Notes under the pieces: model-generated
What the model saw: the letters and a program-made list of their open reading frames with translations, nothing else
Database searches by the model: none
Told to the model about the DNA's origin: nothing
Assembly: GCA_020444775.1 (NCBI GenBank)
Contig: JAGRHX010000250.1
Coordinates: 1-11,522 of the forward strand
DNA: 11,522 bases
Direction: 5' to 3'
Source of the DNA: Gammaproteobacteria bacterium
GTDB lineage: Bacteria; Pseudomonadota; Gammaproteobacteria; HK1
Shown here: piece after piece, positions 6,112 to 11,522 of the stretch
Layout of the letters: every line of letters starts with the position of its first letter
Position numbering within the stretch: the stretch's first letter is position 1
Made by a program: the position numbers and the translations under genes

Positions 6112-8277
6112 TCAGTATTTCGGGCTCGGCGGGCCTATCAGGGCGGGGCCGTCGGCACCGAGGGGTTCACGTCCCGGCCCGTGGACCACCGCTGAACGAG
6201 ACAGCCGGATCGGATTCCGTAGCACCGGCCAGACGCGACCTTCGGCGTCCCGTACTTCGAGGATCAGCGCGCCCGGCTGTGCGTCGCAAAGCGCTTCACG
6301 CAGATTGAGGACCGGGATGACGCGCTCGGGACAGGTGGCGGCGGCCGCCTCGCGACTGAGCGTGCCCGGTGCGAGCGCCGAGGTCTCACACGGATCGCCC
6401 GGCACCAGCACGTAGCCATCGGTGCAGGCCAGCATCTGCTGGCGCTGCGACAGCGGTGGCGCATCGTTCCAGCACAGCTGCATGCACCAGGCGCTGACGT
6501 CCTGCATGGAGATATCGATGAGCTGGCCCTGGCCAGTGTGCTCGCGCTGCGCGAGCGCGGCGAGAATCACCGCGACGCCGAAGTTCGCGCCGTGGATGTC
6601 CGAGGCCGACATACCCATCTTGATCGGCGTGTGCCCGATACGGATCCGGTCCATCACCCCGGACATGGCCTGGATCACGGTGTCGTAGGCCGGCCGGCCC
6701 GGATAGATGGAGTCGATACCGAAGCCGGATATCGCGCAGTAGACCAGACGTGGGTTCAGGCGCTGCAGCTCGCTCAGGTCCAGCCCCAGTCGCGCCAGGC
6801 TGCCCGGCTTCAGGTTCTCGACCAGCACATCGGCACCGGCAACCAGCCTGCGTAACGCGTCCAGACCGGCCGGGTCCTTGATGTCCAGACAGACACTGCG
6901 TTTGCCGGCATTGTTGAGCAGATAGAAGGAGCCCTGACCGTGCACCCGTGGCTGCCACGCGCGCATCGGCTCGCCGCCGGGCGCTTCGACCTTGATGACC
7001 TCGGCGCCCAGGTTGGCCAGATAGCGAGCCGCGAGCGGGGCGGTGGTGTAGTGGCCCAGCTCCACCACCCGCAGCCCGGCGAGCGGCGCTTCGCGTGTGC
7101 TATCGGTCACGGGGGCTGGACGCGCGTGACTGATGACGGGCCGCTGCGTGGCGTGAATGAATCGTTCGGTGTCGGCGCCCCTGCACGACACGCGATCCGG
7201 GTGGCGAGCGGGTATCAGCGACGCACGGACCGGACTGCCGGGCACATGCAGCGGCGCGTCGCTGTCCGCGTGACGGATGCTGCGGACCAGGCCGCGATGT
7301 GCCAGGTTGGCCTCTCGCGGGTAGCCCCGGATCGGGGCGATCGGACCACAGGGTATGCCGGCCGCGAGCAGCGTCTGGCACACGACGTCGATGGGCTGGT
7401 CGCCGACCCAGGCCTGCACCGCCGCCTCGACCTCGGGCAGATGCCGGGCGCGGCTGGCGGCGTCGTGGTAGCGCGGATCGCGTGCGAGCTCGCCACGACC
7501 CATCAGCTCACAGCAGCGATGCCATTGCGTTTCGCTGGCCATGCAGATGAGCACCCAGCCATCGCTGGCGCGGAACACGTTCCAGGGCGAGGCGATCGCG
7601 TGGCGATTGCCGACCCGGCTGATCGTGGCGGCTGGATCGAGGATCAGGGTGGAGAGAAACACGGCGTGCGCGGATACGGCGCAGTCCAGCAGCGCCACGT
7701 CGACCCGTTCACCGCGGCCGTCGCGATCCCGGGCACGCAGCGCAGCCAGCGCGCCAATCGCGCCATGGAAGCCGGCGATGGTCTCCACCGGTTCGCCATC
7801 GCTGAGCATGGGTGGGCCGTCGGCAAGGCCCGTGGTGTCGGCCATGCCGCTCAAGCCCTGGATCGCCAGGTCGTCGGCCCCGGCGTGGCGACCGCTCACA
7901 TCCGCGGTGATGTCGATGACCACGCTGCGCTCGCCGCAACGCGAGGCAGCCAGCCCGTCGTCGATCGCTGATTCGGCCGGCCAGTCGGAGGACAGGATGC
8001 AGATGTCGAAATCGCGTAACGCCGTGTCCAGCGCGAGCCGATGCTCGGAGTCGTGGGGATCGAGACAGACGCTATGCTTGCCGGCCAGCAAGGTGTCGCG
8101 TCGGGTGGCCGCGGGACCCGGTCCGTCCGCGTCCGGGGCCTCGAGCACGAAGACCTCGGCGCCGAGCTGCCAGAGCAGCGTGCCGCATACCCTACAGGCG
8201 GTCCGGCCGCCGATCTCGAGTACACGTATACCATCCAGCGGCGCGGCGATCGTGCTGCTGGTCATGCTGCTGGTCAT
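6112..8277 (-). CDS. Tandem double-domain CaiB/BaiF (class III) CoA-transferase
   Basis: Class III CoA-transferases move CoA between carboxylic acids without ATP, which would activate the substrate of this cluster. The protein is about twice the usual 380-410 residues and carries two copies of the fold (counting from the ATG at 8277, 721 residues). Domain 1 (about 13-385) begins LDGIRVLEIGG and has DDLAIQGLSGM with Asp136; domain 2 (about 397-721) begins LAGLRVVELGHYTTAPLAAR and has AYDTVIQAMSG with Asp532. Both Asp align with the catalytic Asp that forms the acyl anhydride intermediate. Domain 1 is more divergent; domain 2 has a shortened small domain after DGYVLVPG (about 621-628). Known members work as interlocked dimers, so the fusion may be a built-in pseudo-dimer. 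The start is uncertain: ATGs at 8277 and 8265 sit in a 12-bp duplication and an in-frame GTG lies at 8319; none has a clear Shine-Dalgarno. It is probably the first catabolic gene of the minus-strand set. Confidence 0.9.
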   Translation of the reverse strand: MTSSMTSSTIAAPLDGIRVLEIGGRTACRVCGTLLWQLGAEVFVLEAPDADGPGPAATRRDTLLAGKHSVCLDPHDSEHRLALDTALRDFDICILSSDWPAESAIDDGLAASRCGERSVVIDITADVSGRHAGADDLAIQGLSGMADTTGLADGPPMLSDGEPVETIAGFHGAIGALAALRARDRDGRGERVDVALLDCAVSAHAVFLSTLILDPAATISRVGNRHAIASPWNVFRASDGWVLICMASETQWHRCCELMGRGELARDPRYHDAASRARHLPEVEAAVQAWVGDQPIDVVCQTLLAAGIPCGPIAPIRGYPREANLAHRGLVRSIRHADSDAPLHVPGSPVRASLIPARHPDRVSCRGADTERFIHATQRPVISHARPAPVTDSTREAPLAGLRVVELGHYTTAPLAARYLANLGAEVIKVEAPGGEPMRAWQPRVHGQGSFYLLNNAGKRSVCLDIKDPAGLDALRRLVAGADVLVENLKPGSLARLGLDLSELQRLNPRLVYCAISGFGIDSIYPGRPAYDTVIQAMSGVMDRIRIGHTPIKMGMSASDIHGANFGVAVILAALAQREHTGQGQLIDISMQDVSAWCMQLCWNDAPPLSQRQQMLACTDGYVLVPGDPCETSALAPGTLSREAAAATCPERVIPVLNLREALCDAQPGALILEVRDAEGRVWPVLRNPIRLSRSAVVHGPGREPLGADGPALIGPPSPKY
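8254..8277 (-). repeat. Perfect 12-bp tandem duplication containing the CoA-transferase start codon
   Basis: On the minus strand ATGACCAGCAGC occurs twice head to tail, giving MTSSMTSS and two in-frame candidate start codons, at 8277 and 8265. The repeat is exact, which suggests a recent slip duplication. Confidence 0.8.
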
Positions 8278-8361
8278 GGGTGGCTGCCGACGCGGTGCGC
8301 GCGAACGTCCGGAGACCACGGCGGGTTGTCCGGATGGCGCATCGCCCGATGCCCTGGACGA

Positions 8362-8484
8362 TCAGTCCTGCTTGGGCTGGGTGCCGGGCAACGGCGTCTT
8401 CTTGTTGCGCTTCTTCGGTCGCGTCTTGCCGTGGCTGCCCGCGAAGATCTTGCCCTTGGTGGTGCCTCTGTCGCCTTTGCCCAT
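8362..8484 (-). CDS. 30S ribosomal protein bTHX family (40 aa)
   Basis: A small, very basic protein starting MGKGDRGTTKGKIF and continuing AGSHGKTRPKK, the signature of the THX family (Thermus S31/Thx and bacterial relatives), a short peptide that sits in the head of the 30S subunit and binds 16S rRNA. The core is residues 1-24; the Lys/Arg-rich tail to residue 40 (NKKTPLPGTQPKQD) is longer than in the 26-residue Thermus protein. The ATG at 8484 has AGGAG (minus strand, 8500-8496) eleven bases upstream; an in-frame extension to 8544 lacks support and would hide the conserved MGKGD start. It lies 84 bases upstream of the CoA-transferase on the same strand, with no obvious functional link. Genes this short are easily missed. 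Confidence 0.85.
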   Translation of the reverse strand: MGKGDRGTTKGKIFAGSHGKTRPKKRNKKTPLPGTQPKQD

Positions 8485-8564
8485 GACCGTTCGAGCTCCT
8501 GTGGATGGTCGAAAGCGCAGCACTGTTACGCATCGAGCCGACAAGGCCTGAGGCGGGCTGCGCG

Positions 8565-8596
8565 AGAAAAGGAAGACGCTGATTCACCAGCGCTTC
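8565..8596 (-). terminator. Hairpin plus T-rich tract downstream of the thioesterase gene
   Basis: On the minus strand GAAGCGCTG (8596-8588), loop GTGAAT, then CAGCGTCTTC (8581-8572) pair as a nine-base stem with one bulged base, followed by CTTTTCTC. The hairpin lies about 55 bases after the thioesterase stop and before the thx gene, as expected of an intrinsic terminator or a thx-leader attenuator. Confidence 0.5.
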
Positions 8597-8610
8597 ATGT
8601 GGGACGCAGC

Positions 8611-8619
8611 ATGGTAGCA
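8611..8619 (-). promoter_or_regulatory. Possible extended -10 element upstream of thx
   Basis: The minus strand reads TGCTACCAT (8619-8611), matching TGn plus four of six -10 bases. No convincing -35 box lies 16-18 bases upstream. A transcript from here would start near 8604 and carry the 8572-8596 hairpin in its leader. Confidence 0.25.
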
Positions 8620-8649
8620 GAATCCGCCGTCATCGGGCCGGCGCGCTGC

Positions 8650-9108
8650 TCACAGTTGCGCGCCCTTGCAGGCGAGTCTCTTCAAGGCTGCGCGGATCTC
8701 CTCGGACAGCGGCGCGGTCTGGCCCCGGGCGCGGTCCACGAAGACCGTGATCACCTCACCGGAGACGATGCAGCGCTCGCCCGAGAACACGGCCTGTCCG
8801 AGCGTGTAGGACTTGGTGCCGAGCCGGGTCACGCCGGTGCCGACCCGTACCTCGCCGGGGAAGCTGAGCTCGGCATGGAACTCGACCGAGTACTTGACCA
8901 GGACGAATCCGGCCAGGACGTTCTCGCCCAGCCCGGCGAGATGGTCGGTGCGCATCCGGACCCGACCGTCTTCCAGATAGGCGAGCAGCGCGCCATTGTT
9001 GACGTGGTTGTTGGGGTCCAGATCCGAGTAGCGGATGACATCGGTAATCTGGTACGGGTAGGTATCCAGTCGCTGCAGGTCGATGGTCGGTGTCTGCGAG
9101 TCGCTCAT
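8650..9108 (-). CDS. Acyl-CoA thioesterase, hot-dog fold (4-hydroxybenzoyl-CoA thioesterase/YbgC-like)
   Basis: A 152-residue single hot-dog domain protein. Seen: YSDLDPNNHVNNGALLAYLEDGR (27-49), the family's active-site segment, with Asp31 the likely catalytic residue and His35/Asn37 following it; then KYSVEFHAEL (72-81), typical of the central strand, and a C-terminal strand EVITVFVDRA. Such enzymes hydrolyse acyl- or aroyl-CoA esters to free acid and CoA in the cytoplasm. The start ATG at 9108 is chosen because conserved sequence begins soon after it; the frame runs on to 9288 but that stretch (Arg/Pro/Cys-rich) is not protein-like and overlaps the divergent gene. The Shine-Dalgarno is weak. 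It may release CoA from dead-end intermediates of the neighbouring CoA-ester pathway, but that link is only inferred from proximity. Confidence 0.88.
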   Translation of the reverse strand: MSDSQTPTIDLQRLDTYPYQITDVIRYSDLDPNNHVNNGALLAYLEDGRVRMRTDHLAGLGENVLAGFVLVKYSVEFHAELSFPGEVRVGTGVTRLGTKSYTLGQAVFSGERCIVSGEVITVFVDRARGQTAPLSEEIRAALKRLACKGAQL

Positions 9109-9147
9109 GGTGCTTGCTTCTTGCCGTGGTTTCTGTCGGGATCGCGG

Positions 9148-9202
9148 GCCGCCATTGTAATGGCAGCAGCGACGGGCTGCGCCTGGATCGTGCGGGCAGC
9201 CC
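9148..9202. promoter_or_regulatory. Two inverted repeats in the divergent thioesterase/TauE gap
   Basis: GCCATT-GT-AATGGC (9151-9164) is a perfect palindrome that extends to 20 bases with one mismatched pair (9148-9167); its minus strand contains TACAAT, a -10-like hexamer for the thioesterase gene. GGGCTGC (9174-9180) and GCAGCCC (9196-9202) are perfect 7-base inverted repeats 15 bases apart. Position between divergent genes suggests operator sites, unproven. Confidence 0.35.
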
Positions 9203-9272
9203 ACCGGGCCAGGTGAATGGCTCGGATCCCTTCGCGCTGAGTCGGGCGCGCACATCACTGGAAGCTCGCTGA

Positions 9273-10043
9273 ATGCTCGAGGATGCATCTACCTGGGCGG
9301 TCCTGGGGTTGTTCGGCGTGACCCTGTTCGCGGGTGTCGTGCACGGTGCGTTGGGCTTGGGCTTCCCGGTGATCCTGACACCGGTCCTGGCGCTGTTCCT
9401 GGACGTCAGGCTGGCCATACTCTGGACCCTCCTGCCGACCGCCTCGGTCAACCTCGCCAGCGTGCTGCGCGGACACGACTGGGGTCGGACCGTGAGGCGT
9501 TACTGGCCGCTGGCGCTCAGCGGTCTGCTCGCCAGCCTGGTCGGCTCGGCGATCCTCATTCGTGTCGACCCGGCGCCTTTCAAGCTGGTGCTCGCCGCCT
9601 TGTTGCTGGTGTATCTGTGGGTGAGCTGGCGGGGTGCCCTGGACATGCCGTGGACGCGGTCCCGGCCGCTGCTGTCGATGCTGGTCTTCGGCGGCCTGGC
9701 TGGCCTCGCCGGTGGCACCACCAACATCATGGTCAGCATCCTCATCATCTATGCGTTGGAAACACGTCTGGCGCGTGATGTCAGCGTGCAGGTGTTCAAC
9801 ATGAGCTTCCTGTGCGGGAAGCTCGCGCAGATGCTCATGTTCGCGAGGGCCGGTCAGCTCGACGCCGCGCTGCTGGTGAGGACGGTGCCGGTTGCCCTGG
9901 TCGCCTTGCTCGGTCTGCATGCCGGCATGCGCATCCGGGAGCGGATCCCGGTGGAGCTGTACAGACGCTTCGTGCGTGGCCTGTTGCTGCTGTTCGCGCT
10001 GCTGCTTATCGGGCAGTTCGTCTACGAGCTCGGGTCCGGTTGA
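9273..10043 (+). CDS. TauE/SafE-family membrane transporter (sulfite exporter-like)
   Basis: A 256-residue, strongly hydrophobic protein of the TauE/SafE (DUF81) family, whose members export or take up sulfite, sulfoacetate and other small organic anions across the inner membrane. Seen: two internally related Gly-rich halves, GVVHGALGLGFPVILTP (21-37) and GGLAGLAGGTTNIMVSIL (140-157), the hallmark of the family, and about seven or eight membrane segments (near 8-25, 31-44, 48-64, 79-96, 102-118, 133-160, 200-217 and 235-250). The ATG at 9273 has GGAAG (9260-9264) eight bases upstream. It is divergent from the thioesterase and convergent with the dioxygenase. No sulfonate genes are nearby, so the substrate is unknown; export of an organic acid related to the pathway is possible but speculative. 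Confidence 0.92.
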   Translation: MLEDASTWAVLGLFGVTLFAGVVHGALGLGFPVILTPVLALFLDVRLAILWTLLPTASVNLASVLRGHDWGRTVRRYWPLALSGLLASLVGSAILIRVDPAPFKLVLAALLLVYLWVSWRGALDMPWTRSRPLLSMLVFGGLAGLAGGTTNIMVSILIIYALETRLARDVSVQVFNMSFLCGKLAQMLMFARAGQLDAALLVRTVPVALVALLGLHAGMRIRERIPVELYRRFVRGLLLLFALLLIGQFVYELGSG

Positions 10044-10066
10044 TTTCGCTCAGCCTGGCGAAAGGC
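10044..10066. terminator. Hairpin between convergent TauE-like and dioxygenase genes
   Basis: TTTCGC (10044-10049) and GCGAAA (10058-10063) pair directly after the TauE-like stop codon. An alternative, smaller hairpin GCCT/AGGC (10053-10056 with 10063-10066) overlaps it. The gap to the dioxygenase stop is only 46 bases. There is no strong T-run, so this is a weak bidirectional terminator candidate. Confidence 0.3.
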
Positions 10067-10089
10067 CACAAGCTGGTGCCGGCTGGTGC

Positions 10090-10890
10090 TCAGGTCGCCG
10101 CGAGCACGTCCGCGTCCGCGCCGAGCGGCATCGGCGCCCAGTTCGTCGAACGCACGTAGTGCGGTCGCGGCGACTCCACGTCCTGCGGCCGGTTCGCGAC
10201 CCGGTTGAAACAGAAGTACGCCTGCCAGCGGTTGCGGGCCGAGAGGTTGTGACCGGACGCATGTAGCACGTTGCAGTCGAATACCGCGACAGTGCCTGGC
10301 GGGCCGGTGATCGGCACCGGCTCGACGCCGGCGTCCATATACGCCTTGACATCGTCGGGTTGCACCGCCCAGAGCTTGTAGGCGGTGGAGGTGTCGAAGT
10401 ACGGGTTGGTGCGCCCGTCGCGGTGCGAGCCGGGCAGGAAGTACAGACAGCCGTTCATCTCGGTCGCCTCGTCGAGCATCACCATCACCGTGAGCATGTC
10501 CGGACGCGCGATGCCGTCGAGGTGCCAGCTGCCGAAGTCCTGGTGCCAGGGCCAGGCGCTGCCCTCGATGGCCGCCTTCATGTTGACCTTGAGGTGATGC
10601 AGATACACCTCGTCGTCGCCGAGCAGGCGTTGTGCCGTGGCGAGCACCCGCGGGCAATGGGCCGCGGCACGATAGGCTGGCGAGGCCGTCGGCGAGTCGG
10701 GCTCGTGCAGCCGGAACATGATCTTCACCTTGCCATCGCTACCCTCACGCACGACGCACTCGGAGTCGATGCGGGCGACCCGCTCCGCCTCGCGCTTGAG
10801 CAGGCGGGCCTCGTCGGCGCTGAACAGTTCGGGGAAGACGAGAAAACCGTCGCGGCGATAGGCCTCGAGCTGCAGGTCGGTGAGGTTCAT
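10090..10890 (-). CDS. Phytanoyl-CoA dioxygenase (PhyH) family Fe(II)/2-oxoglutarate oxygenase
   Basis: A 266-residue PhyH-family protein, which would hydroxylate a small molecule using O2, Fe(II) and 2-oxoglutarate. Seen: N-terminal YRRDGFLVFPELFS (11-24), typical of the family; iron ligands His116 and Asp118 (WHQDFGSWH), His210 (NVLHASGHN), and Arg221 eleven residues later, which would hold 2-oxoglutarate, the same spacing as recalled for ectoine hydroxylase; and GCLYFLPGSHRDGR (147-160). The ATG at 10890 is the first in frame and precedes the conserved start; its Shine-Dalgarno is weak. Bacterial members act on ectoine, syringomycin-type amino acids, quorum signals, alkylphosphonates and others. 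No ectoine genes adjoin it, so the substrate is unknown. It is divergent from the luciferase-like gene. Confidence 0.92.
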   Translation of the reverse strand: MNLTDLQLEAYRRDGFLVFPELFSADEARLLKREAERVARIDSECVVREGSDGKVKIMFRLHEPDSPTASPAYRAAAHCPRVLATAQRLLGDDEVYLHHLKVNMKAAIEGSAWPWHQDFGSWHLDGIARPDMLTVMVMLDEATEMNGCLYFLPGSHRDGRTNPYFDTSTAYKLWAVQPDDVKAYMDAGVEPVPITGPPGTVAVFDCNVLHASGHNLSARNRWQAYFCFNRVANRPQDVESPRPHYVRSTNWAPMPLGADADVLAAT

Positions 10891-10928
10891 TCTCGGGTCA
10901 CTTCTTGGCTGAGCAGGGGAACGGTCTG

Positions 10929-11135
10929 GTGTGCATCACGCCGTCGGCGTCCAGGGACCGGATGCTGCGCTCGACCAGCCGCGGGATCAACCGGTCGCCG
11001 CCATTCGGTCCCGATGAGTTGGCCGTTGTGGCTCTGATGACTGACCTGTTCGATGCCGCGTGCAAGCCCTATCCTGAGCAACCGCTGGGCGCTGACGGCC
11101 CCAGATTCCAGGCTTTGGAGGTGGCAGGACGATGA
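10929..11135 (+). CDS. Possible small hypothetical protein overlapping the LLM start
   Basis: An open frame with a GTG start at 10929, AGGGGA (10915-10920) eight bases upstream, and a 68-residue product ending at a TGA that overlaps the ATG of the luciferase-like gene as ATGA, the arrangement of translationally coupled genes. I do not recognise the sequence; it contains FGPDELAVVALMTDLFDAAC, a plausible helix. Third codon positions are largely G or C, but that holds for many frames here. The frame is open back to 10884, so it could also be a remnant of a longer gene's end. It may equally be non-coding leader. Confidence 0.3.
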   Translation: MCITPSASRDRMLRSTSRGINRSPPFGPDELAVVALMTDLFDAACKPYPEQPLGADGPRFQALEVAGR

Positions 11136-11522
11136 AATTCGGTATCGACGTCGGCATCTATGGTCGACTCGCAACTCCGGACAACGTGCTGGAGCTGGCG
11201 CGGCTGGCCGAACGGGTTGGCTTCGATTCGATCTGGCTCGCTGACCACGTGGTGTTCCCGGCCCGCATCCGCTCGCGTTATCCGTACAGCCCCAGCGGTG
11301 CCTTTCCGGTGCCGCCCACCGAGCCGGTGCTCGAGCCGATCGCGACCATGGGGGTGCTGGCCGGCGCGACCAGTCGGTTGACCATCGGCACCGCGGTGCT
11401 GGTCATGCCGTATCGCAATCCGGTCGTGCTGGGGAAGATGCTGGCGACGCTCGATGTGTTCTCCGGTGGACGCATCGTGCTGGGCGCGGGCGTCGGCTGG
11501 CTGGCCGAGGAGTTCCAGGCCT
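11132..11522 (+). CDS. Luciferase-like (LLM class) flavin/F420-dependent oxidoreductase, 5' portion
   Basis: The first 130 residues of a bacterial-luciferase-like TIM-barrel protein that runs off the window; full members are near 280-320 residues. Seen: start MKFGIDVGIYG, then LARLAERVGFDSIWLADHVV (22-41), SRLTIGTAVLVMPYRNPVVL (80-99), and the family signature LDVFSGGR (106-113) followed by GAGVGWLAEEF (118-128). This pattern matches the subgroup often labelled F420-dependent oxidoreductase (Rv2161c type), though many such proteobacterial proteins may use FMN. The ATG at 11132 has GGAGG (11117-11121) ten bases upstream and overlaps a small upstream frame. The role could be oxidation or reduction of a xenobiotic or cyclic ketone; the substrate is unknown. 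Confidence 0.88.
   Translation, partial: MKFGIDVGIYGRLATPDNVLELARLAERVGFDSIWLADHVVFPARIRSRYPYSPSGAFPVPPTEPVLEPIATMGVLAGATSRLTIGTAVLVMPYRNPVVLGKMLATLDVFSGGRIVLGAGVGWLAEEFQA

Noticed and set aside
6103..6124. Inverted repeat CCCGAA/TTCGGG over the CoA-transferase stop codon
   Set aside because: On the transcribed (minus) strand it is followed by AAAAG rather than a T-run, so it is not an intrinsic terminator; a six-base stem with a ten-base loop can arise by chance.
6940..7971. A 343-codon open frame on the plus strand
   Set aside because: It is fully antisense to the CoA-transferase and its Arg/Gly/Ala-rich product shows no family motif.
8041..9216. A 391-codon open frame on the plus strand
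   Set aside because: It runs antisense to the thioesterase, thx and the start of the CoA-transferase; long open frames opposite GC-rich genes are expected.
10954..11012. Inverted repeat GGGACCG/CGGTCCC in the dioxygenase/LLM gap
   Set aside because: The arms are 45 bases apart and only seven bases long; in GC-rich DNA this is weak evidence of a functional structure.

Overview
The window is a GC-rich (about two thirds G+C by eye), densely coded chromosomal stretch from a bacterium, most likely a proteobacterium and possibly a gammaproteobacterium. This rests on GC-rich third codon positions, short intergenic gaps, Shine-Dalgarno-led genes, the type of UppP/BacA protein, and a set of CoA-ester enzymes common in heterotrophic proteobacteria. 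No tRNA, rRNA, CRISPR array, insertion sequence or phage gene is visible. No gap without a gene exceeds 300 bases; the longest is the roughly 240 bases between the dioxygenase and luciferase-like genes.

Left part: the 3' portion of a hydantoinase/5-oxoprolinase A-subunit gene (1-1171), whose stop codon lies in a 13-bp tandem repeat, then uppP (1303-2094, undecaprenyl-diphosphatase).

Centre: two convergent blocks that look like one catabolic theme. On the plus strand are a BadH-like short-chain dehydrogenase (2205-2999) and an acyl-CoA dehydrogenase (3090-4247). On the minus strand, reading right to left, are a double-domain CaiB/BaiF CoA-transferase (8277-6112), an enoyl-CoA hydratase/isomerase-type crotonase (5984-5205) and a crotonase closely resembling the ring-opening hydrolase BadI (5072-4299). 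CoA activation, acyl-CoA oxidation, hydration, alcohol oxidation and hydrolytic cleavage of a cyclic 2-oxoacyl-CoA is the logic of cyclohexanecarboxylate (alicyclic acid) degradation. I infer that these five genes degrade a cyclic carboxylic acid through CoA thioesters; the substrate is not known. Several active sites deviate from the family norm: Asp for the Glu base in the dehydrogenase, Ser for the second Glu in one crotonase, and Cys for the tetrad Asn in the SDR.

Right part: a 40-residue ribosomal protein of the bTHX family (8484-8362), a hot-dog acyl-CoA thioesterase (9108-8650), a divergent TauE/SafE membrane exporter (9273-10043), a phytanoyl-CoA dioxygenase-family Fe(II)/2-oxoglutarate enzyme (10890-10090), a possible small ORF (10929-11135), and the 5' part of a luciferase-like, probably F420-type oxidoreductase (11132 to the window end).

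Family assignments rest on motifs read by eye and on memory of the families; no database search was run.
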